NCBI RefSeq assembly: GCF_000235505.1
Contig: NZ_JH379028.1
Span: 616,985-680,984, forward strand
Origin: Hungatella hathewayi WAL-18680
GTDB taxonomy: Bacteria; Bacillota; Clostridia; Lachnospirales; Lachnospiraceae
Direction of reading: 5' to 3'
DNA: 64,000 nucleotides
In this document: positions 8,377 through 19,131 of the stretch, in pieces
How positions within the stretch are numbered: position 1 is the stretch's first letter
Layout of the letters: each line of letters opens with the position of its first letter
Notes under the pieces: model-generated
Database searches by the model: none
Told to the model about the DNA's origin: nothing
Seen by the model: only the letters and a program-made list of their open reading frames with translations
Made by a program: the position numbers and the translations under genes

Positions 8377-10101
8377 CTACACTCCTGGCCCCTTCTCGCC
8401 GCCGGAACTGTTTCCGCCGCCGCCCATGTCGCCTGGGCCATTTGGTTGTCTCGTCTCAGGCGCCTTGGTTGTCTCAGGCGCCGCCGTGGTCTCCGGGGCC
8501 GCTGTGGTCTCCACCGGCGATGTCTCCGGCACAGACGCTGACGTTTCCGGAGCCGCTGTGGTCTCAGCCGGCGCTTTCGTGGCTGGCGCCGCCGTGGTCG
8601 GTGCCGCTGTCGTGGCCGCTGCCGTCTCCTTCGGAACCGAGGAGGTGGTCTTGCTGCCGGTTCCCTCCAGCGTATAGCAGAGCACCGGCATTCCCGCCTC
8701 AATATTCTCATAGATGGTCTTCGCCACCGACGGCGGCAGGTTCACACACCCATGAGAACCGCTTGTCTTGAAAATGTTTCCGCCAAAGCTGGAGCGCCAT
8801 CCCGCGTCATGCATGCCGATATTGCCATTGAATGGCATCCAGTAGTCGACCGGCGTCCGGTAATCCTCCCCCTTCAGGGTGGCATTTCTCTCCTTATAGG
8901 TGATGGGGTAGGCCCCCGGCGGAGTGTCATAACCCTTGGAGGAATTCCCCGACACGAAATCCGATTCCACCAGCAGCTTTCCATCCTTATAAAAGAACAG
9001 ATGCTGTGCCGTCAGGTTAATCTCCACATAGGTGTTCCCGTAATCATTGGCCCCGTGGCTGTTGGCCTTCTGGGAGTATATGGGTTCCCTCGTCTGGCTC
9101 TCCCCTGAGCGGATAATGCCGTACAGTTCATCCGTCTCCGCGCTCTGGTTGATGCGCCAGCCATAGAAACCGCTGCTGATCGTCACCTCCTTGCCGTAGG
9201 AGGTCTTCAGCGTTTTCTTCTTGTAAGCCGTATTATATTTGTCCGCCAGACTCTTCACATAAGCCGCCACCTTGTCCCGGTCCAGGCCGATGGTCTTGTC
9301 GGCATTGACGCTGATCCAGTCATGAATCGTCTCCCCGGACAGCACCTCCGTCTTGTCCCCGAACTTGTAAGTCACCGTCACATTGGTGTGCTTGTTCAGG
9401 CTGTCGGCCACCTTCACCAGTTCCTCGTCCGCGCTGGTAATCTCCGGCTTCACATAGGCGTTCAGCTCCTCAAAGGAGACATCCTCCTTCAGATTCTGAA
9501 TCGCCAGGGTGATTCCCGCCTCCACCACCTCTTTCTCCAGCAGATTGCCCGGCTCCTCCGGCACCACCGTATACCCCTGGCCGGAAATGTAGTCCGACAC
9601 GTAGGCATTCACCGGCGCCTGCACCTTCTCCTCGTTGAAACACTCCAGAGAATCTATCTTCTTCTGCAGAAGTTCCTCGTCGTAGGCGATCATGGTGGCT
9701 ATCTGGTATTCCGTCTCCTTCTTCCGGTGTCCCCACCAGGAAAGCGGCTTCTGCTCCGACAGCATTTCCTCCAGACTGCCGTCAAACTCCGAGTGGAGCC
9801 CGATATCCGCCTTGGTAATCTGCTCCTTCGCGCCGCCCCTCTGGTTCAGCGTCAGCACATACCCGTCAATCTGCGAGGCAATCAGCTCCTTCACTTCCTC
9901 CACCGTCTTCTCCGACGCGTCCACGCCGTTGATGGTAGTATTGGGAAAGAACACATCCTTATATTTCTGTCCCTTATATATGTACACTCCCCCCATGGCC
10001 ACAGCGGCCACTGCCAGCACACCTGCGGCGGCAATGATAGCTGTCCATGCGGTAGAATTCTTCCTCCTGCTTCTGGCTCTGTTTTTCGTCCTTCCAATCA
10101 T
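8377..10101 (-). CDS. L,D-transpeptidase (YkuD) with Thr/Ala/Pro-rich C-terminal tail
   Basis: A 574-residue membrane-anchored enzyme that forms 3-3 peptidoglycan crosslinks. An N-terminal transmembrane segment (residues about 20-40) is followed by peptidoglycan-binding-like repeats (about 60-330) and a YkuD domain (about 345-480) with the catalytic HDAGWRSSFGG...SHGCVNLPP motif. The last 90 residues are low-complexity repeats of ETTAAP/ETTKAP, then Gly-rich. Such tails often span the cell wall (inference). It has its own promoter at 10139-10167. A close paralogue lies at 55586-57226. Confidence 0.92.
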   Translation of the reverse strand: MIGRTKNRARSRRKNSTAWTAIIAAAGVLAVAAVAMGGVYIYKGQKYKDVFFPNTTINGVDASEKTVEEVKELIASQIDGYVLTLNQRGGAKEQITKADIGLHSEFDGSLEEMLSEQKPLSWWGHRKKETEYQIATMIAYDEELLQKKIDSLECFNEEKVQAPVNAYVSDYISGQGYTVVPEEPGNLLEKEVVEAGITLAIQNLKEDVSFEELNAYVKPEITSADEELVKVADSLNKHTNVTVTYKFGDKTEVLSGETIHDWISVNADKTIGLDRDKVAAYVKSLADKYNTAYKKKTLKTSYGKEVTISSGFYGWRINQSAETDELYGIIRSGESQTREPIYSQKANSHGANDYGNTYVEINLTAQHLFFYKDGKLLVESDFVSGNSSKGYDTPPGAYPITYKERNATLKGEDYRTPVDYWMPFNGNIGMHDAGWRSSFGGNIFKTSGSHGCVNLPPSVAKTIYENIEAGMPVLCYTLEGTGSKTTSSVPKETAAATTAAPTTAAPATKAPAETTAAPETSASVPETSPVETTAAPETTAAPETTKAPETRQPNGPGDMGGGGNSSGGEKGPGV

Positions 10102-10138
10102 TGGTAAATTCCTTTCTCAACTCACAATCGCATTCTTT

Positions 10139-10167
10139 ATTATAACGCATCCCCCTATCCATGTCTA
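10139..10167 (-). promoter_or_regulatory. Promoter of the L,D-transpeptidase gene
   Basis: Minus-strand TAGACA (10167-10162), 17-nt spacer, TATAAT (10144-10139), 38 bases before the ATG. Confidence 0.75.
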
Positions 10168-10208
10168 ATAGTTCTTCCCTTAAGTTACTATTACAAAAAT
10201 CTTAATTC

Positions 10209-10223
10209 ATACTAAAATAGTAT
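10209..10223. promoter_or_regulatory. Possible operator, 6-3-6 palindrome
   Basis: ATACTA-AAA-TAGTAT in the gap between the L,D-transpeptidase and the kinase at 10341. It may belong to either gene; no regulator is assigned. In so AT-rich a stretch, chance is possible. Confidence 0.35.
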
Positions 10224-10340
10224 AAAATCATCCCGGCCGCTCTTAATTTTATTTTAATACCCGCGCCCCACATTCTAACACTATCTTACAATTCTCCATG
10301 TCATGATAAAACAGATCGTTTACAGACAGGAGGAAACCAA

Positions 10341-11897
10341 ATGAACTTATATGACACGGAAAATCAGGCGCTCTCCCTGCCCTCCGTCCTCCGGAATACC
10401 GGGAAATGTATCCTGCTGCTTTTTGCCGTCACCCTCGCAGGCTTTCTCTTTTTCCACCTGGGATTCACGGAAGCCAATATCATCACCATCTACATCCTCG
10501 GTGTTCTGGTGATATCCGTCGTCACCTCCAGCTGGATATACAGCCTGATTTCCTCCCTGGTCAGCGTCCTTGTCTTCAATTTCTTTTTTACGGCGCCCCA
10601 CTTCACCTTCCAGGCTTACGACCAGGGGTATCCGGTCACCTTTCTTGTCATGTTTCTGGCGGCGTTTATCACCGGCTCCCTGGCATCCCGGCTGAAGAAC
10701 CAGGCGCGGCAGTCAGCACAGTCGGAGTACCGCACCAGAGTGCTGTTTGAGACCAGCCAGCTGCTCCAGCAGGCCAGGGGCGGGCAGGAGATTATGGCGG
10801 CGGCCGCCAGCCAGCTGGTAAAACTGCTGGAGCGGGATGTGGTGTTCTATCTTTCGGACGGAGAAAAGCTGGGGGAACCACAGTTCTTTCCGGCAGACGA
10901 CAGAGGGCCGGCGCCATGCAGCCAGTCAGACAATGAGAAGGCCGTGGCCGCCTGGGTCTTCCAGCACAACCATCAGGCCGGGGCGGCCACCGACACCCTC
11001 TCAAGCGCCAGCTGCCTCTATCTGGCCATCCGTACCAGCCAGCACATCCACGGCGTGGCCGGCATTGTCATGGGGGAAGAGCCGTTAGACTCCTTTGAGC
11101 GCAGCGTCCTGCTCTCCATTCTGGCGGAGAGCGCCCTGGCCCTGGAAAATGACCGGAACGCCAGAGAGAAGGAGACCGCCGCCATTCTGGCCGAGCATGA
11201 GCAGCTGCGGGCCAACCTGCTACGCTCCATCTCCCACGACCTGCGCACACCGCTGACTTCCATCTCCGGCAATGCCACCAACCTGCTCTCCTACGGCTCC
11301 GGTTTAAATGAGGAGACCAAAACACAGATATACACCGATATCTATGACGATTCCATGTGGCTCATCAATCTGGTGGAAAACCTGCTCTCCGTCACCCGCA
11401 TTGAGGATGGCCAGATGAATTTAAACCCATCGGCCCAGCTGATGGATGAGGTCATCGCGGAGGCCCTGCGCCATATCAACCGGAAACACACGGAGCACAC
11501 CATCACCGTGCAAAGCCAGGAGGAATTCCTGCTGGCACGCATGGACGCCAGACTTATCATCCAGGTGATAATCAATATCGTGGACAATGCCATCAAATAT
11601 ACGCCGGAAGGTTCGGAAATCAGAATCCAGACAAAGAAAGAGGGGGAATGGGTCATCGTGGAAATTGCAGACAATGGGCCAGGCATCCCGGATGATGCCA
11701 AGCCACACGTATTCGATATGTTTTACTGCGGAGCCAATGAGATTGCGGACAGCAGGCGGAGCCTCGGACTGGGGCTTGCCCTCTGTCACTCGATTATCCG
11801 CGCCCATGGCGGAGACATTTTCCTGTCCAATCAGGAACCGCATGGAAGTATTTTCACATTCACACTACCGGCAGAGGAGGTAACTTTACATGAATAA
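10341..11897 (+). CDS. KdpD-like sensor histidine kinase lacking the N-terminal KdpD/USP domains
   Basis: 518 residues. A DUF4118 four-helix membrane domain (about 22-115) is followed by a GAF-like domain (about 130-280) and a full kinase core: H-box SISHDLRTPL with His299, N-box NIVDNAIKYTP, G-boxes ADNGPGIP and GLGLALCHSII. It lacks the ATP-binding KdpD and USP domains, which occur on a separate protein at 12574-14544. CAGGAGG precedes the ATG. Its 3' end overlaps the response regulator start by 8 bp. A role in potassium or turgor sensing is inferred from homology and from the kdp genes next door. Confidence 0.88.
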   Translation: MNLYDTENQALSLPSVLRNTGKCILLLFAVTLAGFLFFHLGFTEANIITIYILGVLVISVVTSSWIYSLISSLVSVLVFNFFFTAPHFTFQAYDQGYPVTFLVMFLAAFITGSLASRLKNQARQSAQSEYRTRVLFETSQLLQQARGGQEIMAAAASQLVKLLERDVVFYLSDGEKLGEPQFFPADDRGPAPCSQSDNEKAVAAWVFQHNHQAGAATDTLSSASCLYLAIRTSQHIHGVAGIVMGEEPLDSFERSVLLSILAESALALENDRNAREKETAAILAEHEQLRANLLRSISHDLRTPLTSISGNATNLLSYGSGLNEETKTQIYTDIYDDSMWLINLVENLLSVTRIEDGQMNLNPSAQLMDEVIAEALRHINRKHTEHTITVQSQEEFLLARMDARLIIQVIINIVDNAIKYTPEGSEIRIQTKKEGEWVIVEIADNGPGIPDDAKPHVFDMFYCGANEIADSRRSLGLGLALCHSIIRAHGGDIFLSNQEPHGSIFTFTLPAEEVTLHE

Positions 11898-12587
11898 ACC
11901 GTTTATTTTAGTCGTCGAGGACGACGCGCCTATCCGCAACTTAATCACTACCACCTTAAAGACCCATGACTACCGCTATCTCACCGCCAGCACGGGGGAG
12001 GCGGCTATCCTGGAGGCATCCTCCCACAATCCCGATATCGTCCTGCTGGATTTGGGACTGCCGGATATGGATGGCGTGAAGGTGATTGAGAAAATCAGAA
12101 CCTGGTCCACCATGCCCATCATTGTCATCAGCGCCAGAAGCGAGGACGCGGACAAGATAGAAGCTCTGGACGCCGGGGCGGACGATTATCTCACCAAACC
12201 GTTCTCGGTGGAGGAACTGCTCGCCCGGCTTCGGGCTACCATCCGGCGGCTCGCCGTCATGCACAGCAGCTCCCCGGCCGGCTCCACCTTCACCAACGGA
12301 GCCCTGCGCATTGATTTTGCGGCAGGCTGCGCTTATCTTAGGGAGGAGGAGCTCCACCTAACCCCCATGGAATACAAGCTGCTCTGCCTCCTCGCCCAGA
12401 ACGTGGGAAAGGTGCTGACCCATACCTTCATCACACAGAAAATATGGGGCAGCACCTGGGACAATGATATCGCCTCTCTCCGGGTCTTTATGGCGACCCT
12501 GCGCAAAAAATTGAGCGGGAACCGGATTCTCCCCAGTACATCCAGACCCACATTGGTGTGGGGTACCGTATGATTAAAGTGGAGTAA
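11890..12587 (+). CDS. KdpE-like response regulator, frameshifted near the C-terminus
   Basis: An OmpR/KdpE-type regulator: receiver domain with phospho-acceptor Asp54 (VLLDLGLPD), then a winged helix. As read, translation stops at 12573 with an aberrant tail after ATLRKKL. In the -1 frame the DNA continues as SPQYIQTHIGVGYRMIKVE and stops at 12587, matching the paralogue at 37733. The break is a missing base at the six-A run near 12508, so a sequencing error or recent mutation is likely. If real, the terminal beta-hairpin of the DNA-binding wing is lost. It overlaps the 3' end of the convergent kdpD-like gene. Confidence 0.85.
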
Positions 12588-14544
12588 TCTCGTATTTTTC
12601 AAAGGCCAGAGCGCTTTCATTCAACATGGCCAGCATCACACTCTCCTCAAAGGCCGTGAGCAGCCCCTCCTGCATGTCGATTCCCACCAGGCCAAATATC
12701 TTTTCCCCGTTTCGGATCGTCAGAAACAGATTTTTGGAGCCTGGCAGGGTGGAGGTTCCGGCTCCGGCCCCCTTGTTATTCTTGTAGGCCCAGGAGGCTA
12801 CCGCCAGCTCCTGCTCCGTCAGCACCATTTTCCTGCCTGGAATTTCATACAGAAGGGGCTCCTGCTCCACCGGATTGCCGATGAAGCAGCAGGCGCTCCT
12901 GTTTAACAGGGTCCCGATCTGCTTTGCCGTGTCCCGGCCGATTTCCTCCCTGCTGTTGTCCCGCTGGAATATCTGGCTGGTGTCCAGCAGAACCCCCATC
13001 CGGTACGCCTTCTCCACATTGAGTCTGGTGACGGCCTTCAGTTTTCTCACCAGGGTGGTGATGATGACGGACAGGGCAAAGAAGACCAGGAAGGTCACCA
13101 GATATCCGGCATCGTACACGTTGAGCGTTCCTTTTGGCTCCGTGAAACAGAAGTTGAAGCTCAGAATCGCCAGGATGCCGTAGAGGACGCCGGTAGGGCG
13201 GTATCCGGACACCAGGGCGGTGAGCATACAGCCAAGCACATAGACCATGATAATGTTGGCCTCTCCAAATCCACATTTCTGAAACAGCCAGGAGACTGCC
13301 GTGGCGCCCGCAAGGGACAGACACACGGCTCCCATATCCCACAGAACCTTGTACCCGTCCACATTTCCGGCAATCCTTCTTCTCCTTCTCTTCCGCTTCA
13401 CATAGGTCTTGTCATAGGAATCGGGAATCAGGAAGATCTCCAGCTTCGGCACCAGCTCCACCAGCTTCTCCGACATACTCTCCCTGGCGGAAAACAGCTT
13501 CCGCCGGTTATAGCTGCGCCCCAGGACTATCTTGGTCACACGGGCGATTTTGGCATACCCGGCAATCTGCTCCACAATATCATTTCCAAAGGAAGTGACC
13601 ACCTTGGCGCCGAACTTCTCCGCCAGCTTCCGGTTCTCCTGGAGCCGCCTTACATTTTCCGGCCCCATCTGCCCATCGTCCGACGTTTCCACATAAAAGG
13701 CCGTCAGCTTTCCGTGAAATGCCTTCGCCATTCTGGCGGCCTGCCGGATGACCCTGGCGTTGGAGGGGGAGGTGGACAGGCACATCATGATATGCTCTGT
13801 GGCATTGCCCTTGACTTCCCCGGACAGCGCTTCATCCTGCTCCCGGTTCAGCCAGTCGGCCATCCGCCGCAGGGCTATCTCCCGCAGGGCGGTCAGATTC
13901 TCCACACTGAAGAAATTGCCCAGGGCCTGGCCGACACTCTCCTTCTGATAGACCTTTCCCGCCTGGAGTCTGGCTATCAGCTCCTCCGGGGGGATGTCTA
14001 TCATCTCTATCTGGGCCGCCTTATCAAAGATTTTATCCGGGACCCGCTCTCTCACCGCCACGCCGGTGATGGCAGCCACCGTATCGTGGACACTCTCAAT
14101 ATGCTGTACATTTAAGGTGGTATAGACGTCAATTCCCGCATTCAGGATTTCCTCGATATCCTGATAGCGCTTGACATGTCTGCTGCCGTTTGCATTGGTG
14201 TGGGCCATCTCATCAATCAGCACCACCTGGGGTCTGCGCGTTAAAATCCCGTCGATGTCCATCTCCTTCACGGCGATTTTGTCCATCTGCATTACTATGG
14301 GGGGAATCGTCTCCAGGCCCTGGACCTTCTTTGCGGTTTCCGGCCTGGCATGGGGCTCGATATAGCCCGCCACGATATCGACGCCGCTTCTTTTCTCTCT
14401 CTGGGCGGCGCACAGCATGGCATAGGTCTTCCCGACGCCGGCGGCATAGCCGAAAAATATCTTCATTTTCCCTTTTTTCTCTTTTTCCAGTTCCGCCTCG
14501 GCCCGCTTTAAATAAGCGTCCGCATTCCGCTCTGCTTCACCCAT
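12574..14544 (-). CDS. kdpD: KdpD-type sensor protein without a kinase domain (KdpD + USP + DUF4118 + GAF)
   Basis: 656 residues. The N-terminal KdpD domain has Walker A FGYAAGVGKT (31-40) and Walker B-like QVVLIDEMAHTN. The USP domain carries S257-T-S259, exactly 20 residues, then LTAFY (280-284). This fits the SxSx20FTAxY motif reported for c-di-AMP binding by Staphylococcus KdpD. DUF4118 membrane helices and a GAF domain follow, and the protein ends at LNESALAFEKYEITPL just where the dimerisation helix should begin. It is last in the kdpFABC operon, 37 bp after kdpC. It probably works with a separate kinase such as 10341-11897 (inference). Confidence 0.9.
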   Translation of the reverse strand: MGEAERNADAYLKRAEAELEKEKKGKMKIFFGYAAGVGKTYAMLCAAQREKRSGVDIVAGYIEPHARPETAKKVQGLETIPPIVMQMDKIAVKEMDIDGILTRRPQVVLIDEMAHTNANGSRHVKRYQDIEEILNAGIDVYTTLNVQHIESVHDTVAAITGVAVRERVPDKIFDKAAQIEMIDIPPEELIARLQAGKVYQKESVGQALGNFFSVENLTALREIALRRMADWLNREQDEALSGEVKGNATEHIMMCLSTSPSNARVIRQAARMAKAFHGKLTAFYVETSDDGQMGPENVRRLQENRKLAEKFGAKVVTSFGNDIVEQIAGYAKIARVTKIVLGRSYNRRKLFSARESMSEKLVELVPKLEIFLIPDSYDKTYVKRKRRRRRIAGNVDGYKVLWDMGAVCLSLAGATAVSWLFQKCGFGEANIIMVYVLGCMLTALVSGYRPTGVLYGILAILSFNFCFTEPKGTLNVYDAGYLVTFLVFFALSVIITTLVRKLKAVTRLNVEKAYRMGVLLDTSQIFQRDNSREEIGRDTAKQIGTLLNRSACCFIGNPVEQEPLLYEIPGRKMVLTEQELAVASWAYKNNKGAGAGTSTLPGSKNLFLTIRNGEKIFGLVGIDMQEGLLTAFEESVMLAMLNESALAFEKYEITPL

Positions 14545-14580
14545 GCCTGATGTTCCCCCTTTCTGTTCTTATCGATTCCG

Positions 14581-15183
14581 TCAGGATTCCGTCAAGATTC
14601 CATCTAACGCCAGGTTTACCTTCAGGACATTGACGGTCTCCTCCCCAAGAATTCCAAGAAGCTTTCCCTGTGTATACCGCTTAATCACGGCCCGCACTTC
14701 GTCCTCCATCATGCCCTTTTCCTTGGCAATCCGTGGTACCTGGTACTCGGCTGCCGCCGGGGAGATGTGGGGGTCCAGCCCGCTGCCGGAGCAGGTGACA
14801 AGCTCCACGGGAATGGCCTCCATCTCCGCGTCCGGGTTGGCCTCCTGAATCATGGCCACACGCTCCGCAACCGCGCTCTCAAACTCCTCCCCCGCCGGGG
14901 ACTTGTTGGACGCCCAGGCGTAGACCACGGTCTCGCCGTTCTCATTGACCAGGGAGGTGTCCGCCAGGACAATTCTTCCCCACAGATGGCTCTCATCCGT
15001 GTACTGCTGCCCCAGAAGGCCGCTGCCGTATTTCACCCCGTCGATTTCAATGATACTGCCGTCCGTCTTCCCTCCAAACAGCAGCCGGGATATCCCCGTG
15101 ACTGCCAGCGTATAGAGAAGGCCGCAGAGAATCATCATAATGCCAAACAGAATTGCTGTCTTTTTTAATACTCGTTTCCACAT
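14581..15183 (-). CDS. kdpC: K+-transporting ATPase subunit KdpC
   Basis: About 200 residues, with one N-terminal membrane anchor and an extracytoplasmic domain. The family landmarks RLLFGGKTDGS, GLLGQQY, SGSGLDPHISPAAAEYQVPRIAKE and VNVLKVNLALD are present. KdpC stabilises the KdpFABC complex and aids K+ binding. I chose the ATG at 15183 with ATAGGAGG nine bases upstream rather than the TTG at 15192. It lies 16 bp after kdpB. Confidence 0.95.
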   Translation of the reverse strand: MWKRVLKKTAILFGIMMILCGLLYTLAVTGISRLLFGGKTDGSIIEIDGVKYGSGLLGQQYTDESHLWGRIVLADTSLVNENGETVVYAWASNKSPAGEEFESAVAERVAMIQEANPDAEMEAIPVELVTCSGSGLDPHISPAAAEYQVPRIAKEKGMMEDEVRAVIKRYTQGKLLGILGEETVNVLKVNLALDGILTES

Positions 15184-15199
15184 GCCGCTCAACCTCCTA

Positions 15200-17275
15200 T
15201 CAGAATAATCCGGTAATTACAAGAATCATATCAATCAGCTTGATAAAGAGAAACGGAGCCACGATACCGCCCACTCCATAAACCAGCAGGTTTCTGGATA
15301 GCAGCTGTCCCGCGGATACCTCCCGGTACTTTACCCCCCGCAGCGCCAGCGGAATCAGGGCCACAATGATAAGCGCGTTGTAAATAATGGCCGAGAAAAT
15401 CGCGCTCTGGGCGCTGTGCAGATGCATGATGTTAAGCGCCGCAAGCCCTGGGTACAGCCCCATAAACAGGGCCGGGATAATGGCAAAATATTTCGCCACA
15501 TCATTGGCAATGCTGAAGGTCGTCAGACTGCCTCTCGTCATCAACAGCTGTTTGCCGATTCTCACAATATCAATCAGCTTGGTGGGGGAACTGTCCAAAT
15601 CCACCATATTGCCGGCTTCCTTGGCGGCCTGAGTTCCGGTGTTCATCGCCACCGCCACATCCGCCTGGGCCAGCGCCGGGGCGTCGTTGGTACCGTCGCC
15701 AGTCATGGCTACCATATGACCCTTGGACTGTAAATCGCGAATCATGTTCAATTTCCCTTCCGGCGTGGCCTCCGCCAGGAAATCATCCACTCCCGCCTCC
15801 GCCGCGATGGCCGCCGCAGTCAGCGGATTGTCGCCGGTAATCATCACCGTCTTGATACCCATTTTCCGCAAATCCGCAAACTTCTCCTTCACACCGGATT
15901 TGATGATATCCTTCAGATAGATAACGCCCAGCACCATATGATTCTGCGCTACCACCAACGGCGTGCCGCCCTTCTCGGAAATCCGTTTCACAACCGCCTC
16001 GCACTCCCGGCTGTATATGCCGCCCTGGGCCTGCACATAGTCCTTCATGGCTTCCGCCGCTCCCTTGCGGATGGTGACAGTGGCCGTATCCACACCGCTC
16101 ATTCTTGTTCTGGCCGTAAATGGGATAAAGGTCATATGCTCCTTCGCCAATTCCCGCTCCCGGATGCCAAAGGTTTCCTTGGCCAGGATCACCACGCTTC
16201 GTCCCTCCGGCGTCTCATCCGGCAGGGAAGCCAGCTGGGCCGCGTCCGCCAGCTCCCTGGCCTCGTGGCCGTCCACCGGGATGAACTCACAGGCCTGGCG
16301 GTTTCCTAAGGTGATGGTTCCTGTTTTGTCTAACAGTAACGTATCCACATCCCCGGCCGCCTCAATGGCGCGGCCGCTCATAGCCAGCACATTGGCCTCA
16401 TTTAACCGGCTCATGCCTGCAATGCCGATAGCCGACAGCAGAGCGCCAATGGTAGTAGGCGCCAGGCAGACTAAAAGCGCCACCAGAGACGTGATGGAGG
16501 TGGGATTCGCCATCCCCAGCTGTCCCGCTGAAAACGCGGAGTAACCGTACAGCGCCATAATCACCAGAATAAAGATAATGGACAGCGTCACCAGAAAAAT
16601 CTCCAGCGCAATCTCGTTGGGCGTCTTTTTTCTCGCCGCCCCTTCCACCATGGCAATCATCTTATCCAGAAAACTTTCCCCCGGCTCACTGGTGATTCTC
16701 ACCACAATCCAGTCGGAAAGAACCTTTGTGCCGCCGGTGACGGCGCTTCGGTCCCCGCCTGCTTCCCGGACTACCGGAGCGGATTCTCCGGTGATGGCGC
16801 TCTCATCCACACTGGCCGCTCCTTCTATCACTTCGCCGTCGCCGGGAATCATCTCCCCGGCCTTTACAATCACCAGGTCCCCTTTCACCAGGCTGGCGGA
16901 CGTGATGCTGGTCACCTCATCCTTCTGTTTTGCAGACGGAATCCTGTGAGCCTCCACATCCTGCTTCGCCGCCCTCAGAGAGTCCGCCTGGGCCTTTCCC
17001 CTGCCCTCCGCTATGGCCTCCGCGAAATTGGCAAACAGACAGGTAAACCATAAAATCACCGTAATCCCCAGAATATAGCCGGAGCCCGCATCCCGGATAC
17101 CTGCTAAGGATGCCAGAAATAATACCGTAGTCAGAATTGCCGATACAAACACCAGGAACATGACCGGATTCTTAATCTGTGTCTTGGGATTTAATTTGAC
17201 AAACGAATCCCGGACTGCCTGGGCAACCATTTTTTTATCATGAAGAGCATTTCCCGTTTTCATTGTACTGCTCAT
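15200..17275 (-). CDS. kdpB: K+-transporting P-type ATPase subunit KdpB
   Basis: 691 residues, the catalytic subunit of the high-affinity K+ pump. The phosphorylation site is DKTGT with Asp316. Also visible are TGESAPV in the actuator domain (dephosphorylation loop), [11 protein letters not shown] and [21 protein letters not shown] in the P domain. GGAGG lies seven bases before the ATG at 17275. It is the third gene of kdpFABC. Confidence 0.97.
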   Translation of the reverse strand: MSSTMKTGNALHDKKMVAQAVRDSFVKLNPKTQIKNPVMFLVFVSAILTTVLFLASLAGIRDAGSGYILGITVILWFTCLFANFAEAIAEGRGKAQADSLRAAKQDVEAHRIPSAKQKDEVTSITSASLVKGDLVIVKAGEMIPGDGEVIEGAASVDESAITGESAPVVREAGGDRSAVTGGTKVLSDWIVVRITSEPGESFLDKMIAMVEGAARKKTPNEIALEIFLVTLSIIFILVIMALYGYSAFSAGQLGMANPTSITSLVALLVCLAPTTIGALLSAIGIAGMSRLNEANVLAMSGRAIEAAGDVDTLLLDKTGTITLGNRQACEFIPVDGHEARELADAAQLASLPDETPEGRSVVILAKETFGIRERELAKEHMTFIPFTARTRMSGVDTATVTIRKGAAEAMKDYVQAQGGIYSRECEAVVKRISEKGGTPLVVAQNHMVLGVIYLKDIIKSGVKEKFADLRKMGIKTVMITGDNPLTAAAIAAEAGVDDFLAEATPEGKLNMIRDLQSKGHMVAMTGDGTNDAPALAQADVAVAMNTGTQAAKEAGNMVDLDSSPTKLIDIVRIGKQLLMTRGSLTTFSIANDVAKYFAIIPALFMGLYPGLAALNIMHLHSAQSAIFSAIIYNALIIVALIPLALRGVKYREVSAGQLLSRNLLVYGVGGIVAPFLFIKLIDMILVITGLF

Positions 17276-17312
17276 TGTTGAACCTCCATTCCTATTTACT
17301 TTCCCGTCATCC

Positions 17313-19130
17313 CTATGCCATCATCTGGAAATATTCCGCAATCGGTCCTAAGGACAGCGCCGGGAAAAAGCTGAGGGCGCCTACCAGCAGAACCACAAAT
17401 ACCAGCAGGAATACGAATAATCCGTTGCAGGTGGAGAGCGTACCGGCCGTCACCGCCACCTTCTTCTTTGCCGCCAGACTTCCGGCCGCGTAAATCATGG
17501 TCAGCATGGGGATAAATCTGGCTCCCAGCATGGTCAGCCCCATCGTCACATTGATAAATGGGGTGTTGGCGTTAAAGCCTGCAAACGCGGAGCCGTTGTT
17601 GCCGCCGCCGGAGGAATAGGTATACAGGATTTCCGACAGTCCGTGGGCTCCCGGATTGTTCAGACTCTCCACCGTGGAAGGTACCAGGGTGGCAATTCCG
17701 CTGAACAGTAAAATCACCAGGGGTGTCGCCAGACAGCACAGGGCCGCCATTTTCATCTCAAAGGGCTCTATCTTCTTGCCTAAATACTCCGGCGTTCTGC
17801 CCACCATCAGTCCCGCCACAAAGACGGCCAGGATGGCAAAGGCCAGCATTCCGTACAGACCACAGCCCACACCGCCGAATATCACCTCGCCCAGCTGCAT
17901 CTGAAGCATTGGCACCAGACCGCCAAGGGGCGTATAGGAGTCATGCATGGAATTGACGGAACCGTTGGAAGCCGCCGTGGTCCAGGCCGCCCAGGTAACC
18001 GAGGTGGCAATCCCGAACCGGGTCTCTTTGCCCTCCATGTTGCCTCCGGCCGTGCCGTCTGTGGACTCCATGGCCACCGCGCCGTTCTGTGACAACTGGG
18101 GGGTTCCGTTTTGCTCACTCACCCCGCAGACAGCCGTAAATGCCACCAGCATAATCATCATGGCCGCAAATATGGCAATTCCCTGCCGCTTATCCCGCAC
18201 ACAGGCGCCAAAGGTAAAGCAGAGAGACACCGGAATCAGGAGCAGGAACAACATTTCAATCAGATTGCTGAATATCGTGGGATTCTCAAAGGGATGGGTG
18301 GAATTAAGTCCAAAGAATCCACCGCCGTTGGTTCCCAGCTGTTTGATGGCAATCTGGCTCGCCGCCGGTCCCAAAGGTACCATCTGCTTCGTGATAATGG
18401 AAGCGCCCTCCACCGGAGTCCCATCCACTGTGACTGTGCCCTGTTCCACATCAATCACGGCGCCCTCTATCACATTTCCCTCCGCGTCCGCAGCCATGGG
18501 TTCCAGAAGTTCCACCTCATCGTAGGCGTGAAAGGACTGGACCACGCCCTGGGAGGCCAGAAGGATGGCTCCTGCCATGGAAATCGGCATTAATATGTAG
18601 AGCACCGATCTTGTCAAATCCACCCAGAAGTTTCCAAGCCCTTTAGCCTTCACTCTGGTGAATCCCCGGATGATGGCAAACAGAACGGCCATGCCACAGG
18701 CCGCCGACACAAAGTTCTGCACGGTCAGCCCCATCATCTGTGAGAAATAGCTGAGAGCGGTCTCCCCGCTGTATGCCTGCCAGTTAGTGTTGGTCATAAA
18801 GCTGACGGCCGTGTTGAAAGCCAGATGCCAGGAATTGCCGGATATCTTCTCCGGATTCAACGGCAGAATTCCTTGTATCAGCAACATGACAAACAGTACG
18901 AAAAAGCCGATGACATTAAACAAAACCGCGCTGAGCGCGTAGGTCTTTGCATTCATATCCTCCTTGCTGTCAATGCCCATGATTCGGTAAACCAGCCGCT
19001 CGCAGGGCCCGCAGATGCAGGACAGAAAGACATGCTCCCCTCTCATTACTTTTCCTATGTAGGCGCCAAGGGGGATGGCCAGCGCCACAAGGATGATGAA
19101 ATATACCACGTATTGAATAAACGCTGCCAT
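17313..19130 (-). CDS. kdpA: K+-transporting ATPase subunit KdpA
   Basis: 605 residues, the channel-like K+-binding subunit with about ten membrane helices. Selectivity-filter type segments are visible ([49 protein letters not shown]). AAAGGAG precedes the ATG, which lies one base after the kdpF stop. It contains an extracytoplasmic insert around [19 protein letters not shown] that makes it slightly longer than E. coli KdpA. Confidence 0.97.
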   Translation of the reverse strand: MAAFIQYVVYFIILVALAIPLGAYIGKVMRGEHVFLSCICGPCERLVYRIMGIDSKEDMNAKTYALSAVLFNVIGFFVLFVMLLIQGILPLNPEKISGNSWHLAFNTAVSFMTNTNWQAYSGETALSYFSQMMGLTVQNFVSAACGMAVLFAIIRGFTRVKAKGLGNFWVDLTRSVLYILMPISMAGAILLASQGVVQSFHAYDEVELLEPMAADAEGNVIEGAVIDVEQGTVTVDGTPVEGASIITKQMVPLGPAASQIAIKQLGTNGGGFFGLNSTHPFENPTIFSNLIEMLFLLLIPVSLCFTFGACVRDKRQGIAIFAAMMIMLVAFTAVCGVSEQNGTPQLSQNGAVAMESTDGTAGGNMEGKETRFGIATSVTWAAWTTAASNGSVNSMHDSYTPLGGLVPMLQMQLGEVIFGGVGCGLYGMLAFAILAVFVAGLMVGRTPEYLGKKIEPFEMKMAALCCLATPLVILLFSGIATLVPSTVESLNNPGAHGLSEILYTYSSGGGNNGSAFAGFNANTPFINVTMGLTMLGARFIPMLTMIYAAGSLAAKKKVAVTAGTLSTCNGLFVFLLVFVVLLVGALSFFPALSLGPIAEYFQMMA

Positions 19131-19131
19131 A

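Noticed and set aside
9322..10107. Long plus-strand frame opposite the L,D-transpeptidase
   Set aside because: Composition typical of an antisense shadow (His/Arg/Leu/Gln), no ribosome site, and it covers strongly supported coding sequence on the other strand.
12490..12587. Programmed ribosomal frameshift in the KdpE-like gene
   Set aside because: The six-A run is not in a standard slippery register, no downstream stimulatory structure stands out, and four other genes show similar homopolymer indels, so an error or mutation is simpler.
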